In this document: in pieces, positions 45,223 to 56,642 of the stretch
How positions within the stretch are numbered: position 1 is the first letter of the stretch
Layout of the letters: each line of letters starts with the position of its first letter
Made by a program: the position numbers and the translations under genes
The notes under the pieces: model-generated
What the model was told of the DNA's origin: nothing
The model's input: only the letters and a program-made list of their open reading frames with translations
Database searches by the model: none
Assembly: GCF_038502225.1 (NCBI RefSeq)
Contig: NC_091312.1
Location: 26,958,190 to 27,022,189 of the forward strand
DNA from: Cherax quadricarinatus
Lineage: Eukaryota; Arthropoda; Malacostraca; Decapoda; Parastacidae
Direction of reading: 5' to 3'
Length of the DNA: 64,000 nt

Positions 45223-45340
45223 TTCGGATAAAGATTGATGTCCTATCTCGTGTGTTCGGATTAAGGTCGATGTCCTATCTCGTGTGTTCGGATTAAGGTC
45301 GATGTCCTATCTCGTGTGTTCGGATGAAAGTTGATGTTTT
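45223..45340. repeat. 32-bp minisatellite, right part
   Basis: Exact 32-bp periodicity of TCCTATCTCGTGTGTTCGG-containing units (starts at 45241, 45273, 45305). It matches the units left of the Penelope element. Confidence 0.9.
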
Positions 45341-45699
45341 CCACCTATTCTTCAATTACAGTGATAAAAATAAATAAAAGTACTCACCTCATTCACTTCA
45401 TGCTGAGTCTGACGCTGAATACGCCGTCAATCAACATGAATATACACAACAGGAAGTATACGTCTTTCAGAGCATACACACGGTATACTTCAATCCCAGT
45501 TTTAAGAATGAAGGTTTTCTTGACAGGAGTGAAGATAAAACGCAGCCTTAATCACACTCGTACAATAGATGGGCTTGACGTGCAATAAGGAAACAATTAG
45601 AGTACACAGATGTAGAGTATCTCCAGCCTTGACTGCTACAGAAAGTTAGAGTACATACTAACCTGGTTTCAAGAAGACGCATGAGCAAGCAACAGGACA
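45341..45699. other. No recognisable feature
   Basis: No frame or repeat assignable. Confidence 0.35.
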
Positions 45700-45724
45700 T
45701 GTTTATTAGAAAACGTTGGAGTCC

Positions 45725-46060
45725 TGGGACCTTGATGCTGTGTGGACGACGCCATTGCTGTGCTGCTGTGTCGACGCCGCCACTGCTGTGCTGGTGCAGT
45801 GTCGACGCCGCCACTGCTGTGCTGGTGCTGTGTCGACGCCGCCACTGCTGTGCTGGTGCTGTGTCGACGCCGCCACTGCTGTGCTGGTGCCGTGTCGACG
45901 CCGCCACTGCTGTGCTCGTGCTGTGTCGACGACGCCGCTGCTGTGCTGGTGCTATGTCGACGACGCCGCTGCTGTGCTGGTGCTGTGTCGACGACGCCAC
46001 TGCTGTGCTGGTGCTGTGTCGACGACGCCGCTGCTGTGCTGATGCTGTGTGGACGACACC
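45725..46060. repeat. 31-bp GC- and CpG-rich minisatellite
   Basis: About 10-11 units of CACTGCTGTGCTGGTGCTG plus TGTCGACGCCGC, with exact 31-bp spacing of GTCGAC. Because 31 is not a multiple of three and the unit lacks stops, several frames on both strands are open. These ORFs (108-150 aa) are by-products. Confidence 0.95.
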
Positions 46061-46254
46061 CAGCTTCTGGAGACTCTCCGAGTGGTAAAAATAGCCAAAA
46101 AACTTGCTCTATATTCATTCGTTACATTGTAATATCATAGCGAAGATCCGGCTAATAAAAGTCTTATTTATAATGCACAGTTTTATTCACAATATGTTTT
46201 GCCTGTCTCCGTTTCCTTAGTTAAGGATGGAGCGTACTCATGGTCCAGAGCTGC
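46061..46254. other. No feature seen
   Basis: Short unique stretch. Confidence 0.3.
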
Positions 46255-46425
46255 TCCCGGGGGTGTGACGTGAGAGGGGCCCATGTGACATGGGGGTCCG
46301 TGTGACATGAGAGAGGGGTCTGTGTGACATGAGGGGGGTCCGTGTGACATGCGGGGGGTCCGTGTGACATGCGGGGGGGGGGTCCGTGTGACATGAGAGG
46401 GGGGGGGCCTGTGTGACACGAGAGT
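46255..46425. repeat. G-rich minisatellite, 19-24-bp units
   Basis: About seven copies of GGGGGTCCGTGTGACATG with variable G-run length. Confidence 0.9.
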
Positions 46426-46950
46426 TGGAGGCATATATAATAGTGATTTTTTTTTATTTGTGAATAACTCAAGTGTCATCCTAACATGTCCACCGTCACT
46501 TGGATGTGATTGTCATTTCATCCTGCTCTCTAATCCTGTCTCTTCACTTCCATTTCATGCTGCCGGCTCTGCCGTTTCATCCCCCCCCCTCTCTCTCTCT
46601 CTCTTTCCCTTTCATGCTGCCGCCTCTCACTCCTCTCTCATCCTACCCACGCTCACTCTCCTCATATCCATCTCCTCGCTCTCTTCTTATCCTGCCATTC
46701 ATTCTCTATAATGACTATTATATTACTTTAGCCAGGATTCAGCTTGTTAAGGCATTGTCGCTTTAGCCATTAAGAAGTACTCGTCTGACTGTTAGTCTTA
46801 GATTCTCCACAATCAAGCAATGCTAACCTGAGTTTTAATAGACTAAGCAATGTCTGATTAGTTACTTTTAGCTTAGGGTGGAGCAACAGATGATGGAGCA
46901 ACAGAACAGACAAAAGTTGTAGATCCTTGGTCATGGGTGGAGCAAGAGAC

Positions 46951-46952
<2 letters not shown>
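46426..46952. other. Pyrimidine-rich simple sequence and unassigned DNA
   Basis: (CT)n-rich text near 46580-46690; otherwise nothing recognisable. Confidence 0.4.

Positions 46953-46982
<30 letters not shown>
46953..46982. repeat. (GT)n microsatellite
   Basis: 15 GT units. Confidence 0.95.
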
Positions 46983-46985
<3 letters not shown>

Positions 46986-47130
46986 CAGCAGAATAATTTG
47001 TATTCTTATTTCTCAATACTCACCAAACATCAATATTCTCGCCTCCCCCCCCCAAGTAACCTTCATTAATATTTTACTAGTTACTGTAGATTCTCTATTC
47101 ACTCCTTTAACATCCTACCTAATCTGACTT

Positions 47131-47470
47131 TTCTCATCCTCTCTCACTCCCACCACCCTGTCATCCTCTCTCACTCCCACCACCCTCTCATCCTCTCTCA
47201 CTCCCACCACCCTCTCATCCTCTCTCACTCCCACCACCCTCTCATCCTCTCTCACTCCCACCACCCTCTCATCCTCTCTCACTCCCACCACCCTCTAATA
47301 CTCTCTCACTCCCACCACCCTCTCATCCTCTCTCACTCCCACCACCCTCTCATCCTCTCTCACTCCCACCACCCTCTCATCCTCTCTCACTCCCACCACC
47401 CTCTCATCCTCTCTCACTCCCACCACCCTCTCATCCTCTCTCACTCCCACCACCCTCTCATCCTCTCTCC
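47131..47470. repeat. 27-bp minisatellite
   Basis: About 12 copies of TCATCCTCTCTCACTCCC plus ACCACCCTC, with one TCATCC to TAATAC variant. The plus strand is almost free of G. Confidence 0.97.
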
Positions 47471-48410
47471 TCTTACTCCTTTCATTCTACATTGTCTCAT
47501 CCTGCCTTCTCTAATATTGTCTCGTTTCGCTCTCTCCCCCCCTTTTCCCTCTCACGTCCCTTTCACTCTCTCCACTATCATTCCCCTCTCATGTTCCCTA
47601 TGACATCTCTCATATTCTCACTCATTATGGTATTTCTATGTCATTCTGCCCCAATCACTGCCCTGTTTTTCTTTTCCTCCCTCTTAGCCTTCCCGTTTTC
47701 ATCCTGCTCCTTCTCTTTCCTTCCCCTCTCATGGTACTTCCCCTCCCCTCTCCTCCCTCCACCTCCCCTCTCATAGTGTTCCCTCTTACACCCCCTTCCA
47801 TCCAGCTTCCTTGCTATTTCTCCCTGCACTCCTTTCTCTCTGTCGTCTATTATCCTGCCTCCCCTTCCTCCATTTTACCCCCACCCCCTTCTCTTTTTGT
47901 ACTCTCCTCCTCTTTATTCTCTCAAACACTGATCTCCTCACATTCCATCTTGTGATCCCTGCTCTTTGTCTCCTCTTTAATTCTCCTTTTAATCCATTTT
48001 TGTCAAGCTTTCTTTTCATGTGCATCCTTCTTTGTAATCTTTGTTTCTATCCCTTCCTTGGTTCACGTCAGTTCGCTTGTCCTTAGCTTATTCTTCTGAC
48101 GTGAAATTGATCGTAGCTTAAGCTTGGAGTTTCATTAAGTTTTCCAGGTTCTGATGATGGAATGACGTGAAAAAACGGAACGTGTGTGTGCTAGATTACG
48201 TTTACGAAAGCTGGTCCTCCTGGAAAGACCAGCATTTTTCGCCCGCAGTTAGAGTTCGCCAGTTTCAGCCCGATCTTGAAGTCTGATTAAAAAAAAAAAT
48301 GTTTCTCGGGTAGGTTATATTAAGTTAACGTAAATTACTCACAATTTGCGTATAGTTAACGTCTGGCAATGCAGAACATATGGTAATCTACAGAACGTTC
48401 AATACACATA
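47471..48410. other. Pyrimidine-rich stretch (to about 48060), then unassigned DNA
   Basis: A C/T-rich plus strand with no period gives low-complexity ORFs of Pro/Leu/Ser. No gene seen. Confidence 0.45.
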
Positions 48411-48763
48411 CATTATATATATATAATTTATATAATGTACCGTATAGGTAAAATTGGTCCTTTCTAAAAAATTTTTTTATACTTTTAAAGATACATATAT
48501 TTTTTCGTTTATGTTATTCTAAAAATTAATGATTTTGTTCCAAAAGAATCTTAGAAAACTTATCTAACCTTATAACAAGCGCAATTTAATTTAGGCTAAT
48601 CCAACTAGATAACTTTACAATAATTCAGTAATAAACAAACACAATTAAATATATTCAGAACAATATTTGTGAAATTATTGCACACACAAATTTTCGCTTG
48701 CCTTATTCGGCAAGAAGAGCGTTTCTATTTAAGCCAAAATAGCAAGTTTTACTTATTCGGCAC

Positions 48764-48766
<3 letters not shown>
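48411..48766. mobile_element. TA-ended MITE-like interspersed repeat
   Basis: It starts near an inverted TATATATATAATTTATATA stretch and GTACCGTATAGGTAAAATTG. It ends with CTTATTCGGCACGACATAT followed by (TA)n. A fragment is at 29195-29300. I recall this as a common decapod repeat; it has no coding capacity. Confidence 0.5.

Positions 48767-48850
<84 letters not shown>
48767..48850. repeat. (TA)n microsatellite at the left edge of the foldback
   Basis: About 42 TA units. A similar tract of about 18 units lies at the right edge (57684-57719). Confidence 0.97.
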
Positions 48851-48853
<3 letters not shown>

Positions 48854-49008
48854 TAGTGATGAAGGCGGCTCAGTGGCTCCTCAAAGGATGCCGCCTTTTC
48901 ACACCTAGGTGTTACTTCCGGTCTCCTCCCGAAAGGGCTGCGGCTGAGTGGCTCCCTTTTCACACCTATGTGCTAATGACCTTTTTTCACACCTATGTGC
49001 TAATGACC

Positions 49009-49300
49009 TTGACCCCGCCCACGACCCCCGCCCACGACCCCCGCCCACGAACCCCGCCCACGACCCCCGCCCACGACCCGCCAACGACCCACGACCCCCG
49101 CCCACGACCCACGCCCACGACCCCCGCCCACGACCCCCGCCCACGACCCCCCACCCGCGCCCCCACCCGTGCCCCCCGCGCCCCCACTCGCGCCCCCACT
49201 CGCGCCCCCGCGCCCTCCCCCCCCGCCCGTCGCGCCGACCCACCGGCCCCGCCGTGCCCTCGCGCCCCACCCGCGCCCTGCCCGCGCCTTCTGCTGCGCC
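49009..49300. repeat. GC-rich 13-17-bp tandem array in the foldback arm
   Basis: Units of CCCCCGCCCACGA with C-run length variation, grading into CGCGCCCCCAC. The mirror copy at about 57230-57530 differs in unit number and sequence. Open frames here are Pro/Arg/Gly low complexity. Confidence 0.9.
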
Positions 49301-50006
49301 TTCTGCAGCGTCGTCCGGATCGCCCCCGCGCCCCCGAATTTTTTTCCGATTTTTTTCAAATTTTTTTTGAATTTCTTGTGCTCTCCTCGAATCAAGTTTT
49401 TGGATTCCCCCTCCCACTTTCACCCTCACCCCAAATATTTTCGATTTTTTTTTCTCGATAATACAAAGACTCCAATTCCTCGGATCAAGTTTTCTCGATA
49501 TCAAAGACTCCAATTCCTCGGATCAAATTTTTCTCGAAATCAAAGTCTCCATCTCCTTGGATCAAGTTTTTCTCGATAATAAAATGTCTCCAATTCCTCG
49601 GATCAATTTTTTCTCGAAATCAAAGACTCCATCTCCTTGGATCAAGTTTTTTTTCTCGAAATCAAAGTCTCCATCTCCTTGGATCAAGTTTTCTCGATAA
49701 TACCAAGACTCCATCTCCTTGGATCAAATTTTTGAGTTTCCCCCTCCCACTTTCACCATCCCAAATTTTTTCGATTTTTTTTTCTGGATAATACGAAAGA
49801 CTCCATCTCCTCGGATCAAGTTTTTTGGGGATTCCCCCTCTGGGGGTAAGCATTCAAATGAACTCCTCCTATGAGGCATGGTACTTTCTCTTACTACAGG
49901 TCTAAACAAGTGTGACGTCAGTATTCCTCTCATTAAGTTAAATGACATAAAAAGGGTGTTCACTCGGCGGTCAGTGACGTCACACACACACACACACACA
50001 CACACA

Positions 50007-50160
50007 TACAAGCTGAATCTTGTCGACTTCCCCCTATGTCAGTGACGTCACATGATGACCTCACACATACAGGCTCAATCTTGTCGACTTCCCCCTATGT
50101 CAGTGACGTCACGTGATGACCGCACACACAGGCTGAATCTTGTCGACTCCCCCATCTCAG
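50007..50160. repeat. 60-62-bp repeat carrying palindromic TGACGTCA and GTCGAC
   Basis: Three units containing GAATCTTGTCGACTTCCCCC and TATGTCAGTGACGTCAC in the left arm. The right arm has about two (56527-56647), so unit number differs between arms. Confidence 0.85.
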
Positions 50161-50596
50161 TATTACACATTTCATATACAACATAGGGAAAACATTTTCA
50201 CTCTTAACCCAGGATAATCCAAATAATTTCACATTTTTTTCGTTAATACCCACAACAATCCACAATTTCTTTACAACACAAGTCTAGACATTTTTCTCGT
50301 TTTAACTATTTCATCTCAGGTCACTCCCCACGAAGTAACCTCCTCCCCACCCCCCCCAACCCACACACACCAACCAACACCACACAATTTTCACTCATAA
50401 TCCCCAATTTTTCTCGTTTTAACTATTTCATCAGAAAGTCACCACAACACTTATAACCACTTTTCGATAAATTCACTAGTCACAATTTTACATATTACGA
50501 AGTTAATACGCGCACACACCTCACTTTGAACACCTTCAAAACACTCTCATAATTCATTTGAATACTCACAAAAATACCTTTGAACATTTCCAAACA

Positions 50597-52194
50597 CCGT
50601 ATGTCTTATTTTTGTGCGAATGTTTAAAAAATAAGTGTTTTCAGTGATCATAGTAGTTTTGAGATGCATGATCTTAGATTTTTGGTGATCTTGGTGATGA
50701 GTGTTGATAGATGCTGGTAAACATGATATGGAATTGGTGATCGTGATTTTTGTGTGAATAATTATAAAAATGTGTGTTTTCTGTGATCTTGGTGGTGGGG
50801 TCATAAAATCTGGTAATCGTCTTGGATATAGTGTTCTTAGATAATGTAGGGTACAACAGGTTGAAACAAGGTGGGTTGGGTGTGATGTTACCAACCACCA
50901 TGTAACACAATGGGAGTGTGACGTCACTGGAGGTGAGCTCGTCGGTCCTGTGAGGTGTGACATCGTGTGTTGGTGGTAGTGAGGTGAGTGCGCTTAGATA
51001 TTGTCAAATATGATTTTTTTTGTGTGTGTGAAATGTTTATAAAAATGAGTGTTTTCTGTGATATTAGTGATTTTTGAGGTAAGTGAACATGGGTGATTGT
51101 AGTTGGTGGTTGTCTTAGATTATGTGTGTGTACGAGATATGTTTTCAGTTGATGGTGAACATGTACTAAGTGTTTGCGTATTAGGTTTGTGTTCATGCTT
51201 TTTTTTTATGCGCCAAATGGGGAGGGAGTTCTTGGTTATAGTGATTTGAGGGGATTTCTATAAAAAGGATGTTAGATGGTGATGTTAAACTTAGTTTCTG
51301 GTGATTTTGACGGTGATTTGGTAGTATTCAGTGGTGATTTGGTAGTAATCAGTAGTGTTTTGGGAGTATTCGGAGGTGTTTGATGGTGTTTTTTTTTGGT
51401 GTTCAAATGATGTGCAGAGTATTTTTTGAAGAAGATCAGTGGTGTTCAGAGTTGGTTCAAAGTTAGTCAGTGTGTTAGATATGGTAATGACTCATGTCAT
51501 AAGTGTATGAGTTAGGTTTTTTTGTGCTAATGTTGTAAAGTCTGGAGAATGAGGGAGGAGTTTGGGGGGGATGAGTTGTAATTTATTGAAATGTGTAAGT
51601 GTGAATGAGAATGTGAATTGGTGGGCGAGTTAGAGAAGACAAAATGTTATGTGATCTTAGTAAAAGTATAGATAGTTTTAGTGATCTTCGTTATGATGAT
51701 GTTTCAAGAGAATGTGTACAAAAAAAAATGTGTGATCTTAGTGGTGGGGTTATAGAATTTGGCAAACGTCTTGATTGTGGTGATCTTAGATATTGGAGAT
51801 ATAACAGATATGTGTTTGTGTTAGTTTTGGTAAAATGTCTCATGTCATAAGTGTCTGAGTTAGTTTTTGTGTTAATGTTGTAAAGTCTGGAGACTGAGGG
51901 AGTAGTATGGTGGATGTGTTGTAATTTCAGTTAATGAAATGTGTAAGTGTAGATAAATTAGAGATGATAAATCTTATTTGGGAGTAATCAAAATGATATT
52001 TTGGAAGTGCTTCAGTGTTGTTTGGAAATGTTCAAAGGTGTTTATGTGAGTATTCAAATGATTTATGAGAGTGTTCGAAGTAATCTTGGGGTTGTTCTGT
52101 AGTGAGATGATAAAGGTTGTGGATGAGAGATATTGAGAAAAGGTGGTCTCAAATGATGTATGAGAGTGTTTTGAAGGTGTTCAAAGTAAAGTGA
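50597..52194. repeat. Foldback loop, left part: G/T-rich diverged internal repeats
   Basis: No coding frame. Repeated words are TGTGATCTTAGTGGTGGGGT, GTGTTTTCTGTGAT and TTGTAAAGTCTGGAGA. A block of about 130 bp occurs at 51494-51635 and 51845-51975, and again at 55903-56030. The plus strand is strongly enriched in G and T. Confidence 0.7.
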
Positions 52195-52195
52195 G

Positions 52196-52222
<27 letters not shown>
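52195..52222. repeat. (TG)n at the 3' boundary of LINE copy 3
   Basis: About 13 TG units directly against TACTCACC, the complement of the LINE end GGTGAGTA. Confidence 0.95.
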
Positions 52223-52226
<4 letters not shown>

Positions 52227-53595
52227 CACCTATTTGTGGTTGCAGGGTCGAGTCTTAGCTCCTGGCCCCGCTTCTTCACCGGTTGCTACTGGGCCCTCTC
52301 TCTCTCCCCGCTCCATGAGCTTTATCAAACCTCGTCTTAAAACTGTGTATGGTTCCTGCCTCCACTACGTCATTTTCTAGGCTATTCCACTGCCTTACAA
52401 CTCTATGACTGAAGAAATACTTCCTACTATCTCTCTGACTCATTTGTGTCTTCAACTTCCAATTGTGGCCTCTTGTTTCTGTGTCCCCTCCCTGGAACAT
52501 CCTGTCTTTGTCCACCTTGTCTATTCCACGCAGTATTTTATATGTCGTTATCATGTCTCCCCTGACCCTCCTGTCCTCCAGTGTCGTCAGGCCGATTTCC
52601 CTTAATCTTTCTTCATAGGACATTCCCCTTAGCTCTGGAACTAACCTTGTCGCAAACCTTTGTACTTTCTCTAGTTTCTTGACGTGCTTTATCAAGTGCG
52701 GGTTCCAAACAGGTGCTGCATACTCCAGTATGGGCCTGACATACACGGTGTACAGTGTCTTGAATGATTCCTTACTAAGGTATCGGAATGCTGTTCTCAG
52801 GTTTGCCAGGCGCCCATATGCTGCAGCAGTTATCTGATTGATGTGTGCTTCCGGAGACATGCTCGGTGTTATACTCACCCCAAGATCTTTCTCCTTGAGT
52901 GAGGTTTGCAGTCTTTGGCCACCTAGCCTATACTCTGTCTGTGGTCTTCTGTGCCCTTCCCCTATCTTCATGACTTTGCATTTGGCAGGATTAAATTCGA
53001 GAAGCCATTTGCTGGACCAGGTGTCCAGTCTGTCCAGGTCTCTTTGAAGTCCTGCCTGGTGCTCATCAGATTTAATTCTCCTCATTAACTTCACATCATC
53101 TGCAAACAGGGACACTTCTGAGTCTAACCCTTCTATCATGTCGTTCACATATACCAAAAATAGCACTGGTCCTAGGACCGACCCCTGTGGGACCCCGCTC
53201 GTCACAGGTGCCCACTGTGATACATCATTACGTACCATGACTCGTTGTTGCCTCCCTGTCAGGTATTCTCTGATCCATTGCAGTGCCCTTCCTGTTATAT
53301 GCGCCTGATGCTCTAGCTTCTGCACTAATCTCTTGTGAGGAACTGTGTCAAAGGCCTTCTTGCAGTCCAAGAAGATGCAATCAACCCACCCCTCTCTCTC
53401 GTGTCTTACTTCTGTTATTTTATCCTAAAACTCCAGAAGGTTTGTGACACAAGATTTGCCTTCCGTGAATCCGTGCTGGTTGGCATTTATACTCTTGTTC
53501 CGTTCCAGGTGCTCCACCACTCTCCTCCTGATAATCTTCTCCATAATTTTGCATACTATACACGTCAATGACACAGGTCTATAGTTTAGTGCCTC
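52223..53595 (-). mobile_element. LINE copy 3 (CR1/L2-like): 5'-truncated ORF2 and 3'UTR
   Basis: This is the best-preserved RT part of the family. The minus strand codes QHGFTEGK (about 53465), one nonsense codon in LLEF-DKITE, then an open 364-aa frame 53370-52276. That frame has KKAFDTVPHKRL, GVPQGSVLGPVLF, catalytic FADD, YVRPILEYAAPVWNPHL and KHVKKLEKVQRFATRL. After the stop at 52276 the 3'UTR is only about 53 nt and ends AGGTGAGTA. Both ends touch (TG)n tracts. The 5' end is cut at 53595, within the RT fingers. Confidence 0.9.
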
Positions 53596-53596
53596 T

Positions 53597-53620
53597 TGTG
53601 TGTGTGTGTGTGTGTGTGTG
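53597..53620. repeat. (TG)n at the truncated 5' boundary of LINE copy 3
   Basis: About 12 TG units followed by TTAGGTGGTCATAGAG. Confidence 0.95.
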
Positions 53621-53676
53621 TTAGGTGGTCATAGAGTTTTGTGAATATCTTGGTTACAGTGATTTTAGTGGATTTA
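53621..53676 (+). repeat. 56-bp direct repeat, copy 1 (left of the TTAGG array)
   Basis: TTAGGTGGTCATAGAGTTTT through GATTTTAGTGGATTT. It matches 54363-54417 with one difference in the first 50 bp. Both copies follow a (TG)n tract. Confidence 0.93.
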
Positions 53677-53680
53677 AGTA

Positions 53681-54308
53681 GGATAAGTTAGGTTAGGTTA
53701 GGTTAGGTTGGGTTAGGATAAGTTAGGTTAGGTTATTTTAGGTTAGGTTAGGTTAGGTTAGGTTAGGATAAGTTAGGTTAGGTTAGGTTAGATTAGGATG
53801 AGTTAGGTTAGGTTAGGATAGGTTAGGTTAGGATAAGTTAGGTTAGGTTATTTTAGGTTAGGTTAGGTTAGGATAAGTTAGGTTAGGTTATTTTAGGTTA
53901 GGTTAGGTTAGGATAAGTTAGGTTAGGTTAGGTTAGGTTAGGATAGGTTAGGATAAGTTAGGTTAGGTTAGGTTAGGTTAGGATAAGTTAGGTTAGGTTA
54001 GGTTAGGATAAGTTAGGTTAGGTTAGGTTAGGTTAGGTTAGGATAAGTTAGGTTAGGATAGGTTATGCTAGGTTAGGATAAGTTAGGTTAGGTTAGGTTA
54101 GGTTAGGTTAGGCTAGGTTAGGATAAGTTAGGTTAGGATAGGTTAGGTTAGGATAGGTTAGGATAGGTTAGGTTAGGTTCGGTTAGGTTAGGTTAAGTTA
54201 GGTTAGGTTAGGTTAGGTTAAGTTAGGTTATGTTATGTTATGTTAGGTTAGGATAGGTTAGTTTCCGTTCGGTTAGGTTAGGATAGGTTAGGTTAGGTTC
54301 GGTTAGGT

Positions 54309-54312
<4 letters not shown>
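53681..54312 (+). repeat. Interstitial telomere-type (TTAGG)n array
   Basis: About 630 bp of TTAGG/GGTTA pentamers with regular GGATAAGTTAGG variants and rare TTATT, TTCGG and GGCTA changes. TTAGG is the ancestral arthropod telomere repeat. The G-rich strand is the plus strand. The array is internal, between the two 56-bp direct repeats. Confidence 0.97.
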
Positions 54313-54365
<53 letters not shown>

Positions 54366-54417
54366 GGTGTTCATAGAGTTTTGTGAATATCTTGGTTACA
54401 GTGATTTTAGTGGATTT
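54313..54417. repeat. (TG)n plus 56-bp direct repeat, copy 2
   Basis: (TG)n at 54313-54361 runs straight into TTAGGTGTTCATAGAG. This is the arrangement expected for the LINE copy 3 site before insertion. Confidence 0.93.
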
Positions 54418-56067
54418 GAGATGGGTGATGAGATGCATTTGTGGATGTGAAATGTGATTTTTGTGTGTGTTCAGAAGAGGTGTGTTGGGAGAAGGGTGAG
54501 TGGATGTGAAGAAATGCGGGTGAGATGGAGAGGGGTATGGGGAGGGTTGTATTAGAAATTTAATGAAATATGGGGGGATTTTACTGAAAATAAAGGTAAT
54601 GTGTGAATATTTAAAAAAGAAATTATAGAATTGAAAAGTTATGATATATTGGAAAAGAATGGAGGGTGTTGAAACATGTCGCAATAGTTGGGTAGTGAGA
54701 TTAGTTGATGCGAGTATAATATCAATTTATGTGGATACAAGGACATGGGTATGGAGAGGATTTTATTAGAATTTTAGTAATGTAAAGAGGAATGTGTATT
54801 ACATTTAAGATTCAGTAAAAAGAAGGGAAAAAAATGTGAATGAATTGGTAATTGATGAGGGTTGTGGGTAATGTAGTCGAACTAGAGATACCAAAAAAAG
54901 ATGATATAAGTGGGTTGTTTTTGTGACTTTTTCTGATGAAATTAGTTAAACGAGAAAAAATTGTGGGTTGTTGGTGATGTGGGTTGTGGGTGATGTGGGA
55001 TGTGGGTGTTGTGGGTTGTGGGTGTTGTGGGATGTGGGTGTTGTGGGATGTGGGTGTTGATCTTAGTTTATGGTGATTTTGGTGGTGTTTTGAGTGTATT
55101 CAGTGGTGTTTTAGTAGTATTCAGTGGTGTATTTGGGAGTACTCAAATGGTGTTTTGAGGTTATTCAAAGGTGTGATTATAAGTTGTGGGTTGTTGTTGT
55201 TGTGACTTTCTGATGAAATTAGTTAAAACGAGAAAAAAAAATTGTGGGGTGTGGGTGATGTGGGTGGGTTGTGTGTGTTGTGGGGTGTGGATGATGTGGG
55301 TTGTGTGTGTGTTGTGGGGTGTGGGTGATGTGAGTTGTGGGTGTTGTGGGATGTGGGTGTTGTGGGTGTTGTTGTCGAACTAGAGATACCGAAAAAAGAT
55401 GTTATAAGTGGGTTGTTGATGTGACTTTCTGATGAAATTAGTTAAAACGAGAAAAAATATTGTCGAACTAGAGATACCGAAAAAGATGTTATAAGTGGGT
55501 TTTTGTTGTGCCTTTTACTGATGAAATTAGTTAAAACGAGAAAAAAAATTGTGGGGTGTGGGTGTTGTGGGTTGTGGGTGATGTGGGTGTTGTGGGTTGT
55601 GGGTGATGTGGGATGTGGGTGTTGATCTTAGTTTATGGTGATTTAGGTGGTGTTTTGAGTGTATTCAGTGGTGTTTTAGTAGTATTCAGTGGTGTATTTG
55701 GGAGTACTCAAATGGTGTTTTGGAAGTGTTTCAGTGTTGTTTGGAAATGTTCAAAGGTGTTTTTGAAGGTGTTCAAATGATGTGCAAGAGTACTTATGAA
55801 GGTGTTCTGAGAGTATTCAGAGGTGATTTTGGGGGTGTTCGAATGATGTTTTTGGAGTATTTAAAGGCAATTGATGGTGTTTTTTGGTGATGTTCAAAGT
55901 AAAGTGTTTGAGTTAGTTTTTGTGATAATGTTGTGAAGTCTGGAGACTGAGGGAGGAGTTTGGGGGGATGAGTTGTAATTTAATGAAATGTGTAAGTGTA
56001 GATAAATTAGAGCTGTCAAATCTTATTTGGGAGTATTCAAAATGTTGTCTTGAAAGTGTTTCGATGT
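54418..56067. repeat. Foldback loop, right part: G/T-rich internal repeats
   Basis: No gene. Recurrent modules are ACTTTCTGATGAAATTAG plus AAAACGAGAAAAA (at least four copies, also in both arms), TAGAGATACCGAAAAA, runs of TGTGGGTGTTG, and a 95-bp block at 55065-55160 repeated at 55622-55720. The plus strand is G/T-rich throughout. Confidence 0.8.
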
Positions 56068-56605
56068 TGTTTGGAAATGTTCAAAGGTATTTTTGTGAGT
56101 ATTCAAATGAATTATGAGAGTGTTTTGAAGGTGTTCAAAGTGAGGTGTGTGTGCGTATTAACTTCGTAATATGTAAAATTGTGACTAGTGAATTTATCGA
56201 AAAGTGGTTATAAGTGTTGTGGTGACTTTCTGATGAAATAGTTAAAACGAGAAAAATTGGGGGTTATGAGTGAAAATTGTGAGGTGTTGGTTGGAGTGTG
56301 AGGGTTCGGGAGGGTGGGGAGGAGGAGAGAGAGAAGGTTACTTCGTGGGGAGTGACCCGAGATGAAATAGTTAAAACGAGAAAAATGTCTAGACTTGTGT
56401 TGTAAAGAAATTGTGGATTGTTGTGGGTATTAACGAAAAAAATGTGAAATTATTTGGATTATCCTGGGTTAAGAGTGAAAATGTTTTCCCTATGTTGTAT
56501 ATGAAATGTGTAATACTGAGATGGGGGGAGTCGACAAGATTCAGCCTGTGTGTGCGGTCATCACGTGACGTCACTGACATAGGGGAAAGTCGACAAGATT
56601 CAGCT

Positions 56606-56642
<37 letters not shown>

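Larger units (their letters stand above)
48851..50596 (+). repeat. Foldback left arm
   Basis: Order from the outer edge: the terminus with GGCGGCTCAGTGGCTCC; three repeats of TTTTCACACCTA(T/G)GTG (to about 49005); a (CGCCCACGACCCC)n GC-rich array (49009-49150) passing into CGCCCC-rich text; about ten 35-42-bp units containing TTTCTCGATAATAC and CTCCTTGGATCAAG (49440-49830); a unique block; (CA)n at 49981-50006; three 60-62-bp units with TGACGTCA (50007-50160); then C/A-rich text to CCAAACA at 50596. Confidence 0.88.

Noticed and set aside
45548..46140. Cys/Val/Arg and His/Gln/Ser ORFs of 108-150 aa
   Set aside because: Result of a stop-free 31-bp repeat that cycles through all frames.
47492..48086. 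Overlapping Pro/Leu/Ser-rich ORFs that could suggest a membrane protein
   Set aside because: The region is a pyrimidine-rich low-complexity stretch and all three frames look alike.
48856..49579. ORFs up to 202 aa rich in Pro/Arg/Ala or Gly in the foldback arm
   Set aside because: They arise from the GC-rich tandem array, are open on both strands and change with repeat number between the arms.
53681..54312. Real chromosome end
   Set aside because: The TTAGG array is internal, with kilobases of sequence on both sides and variant units.
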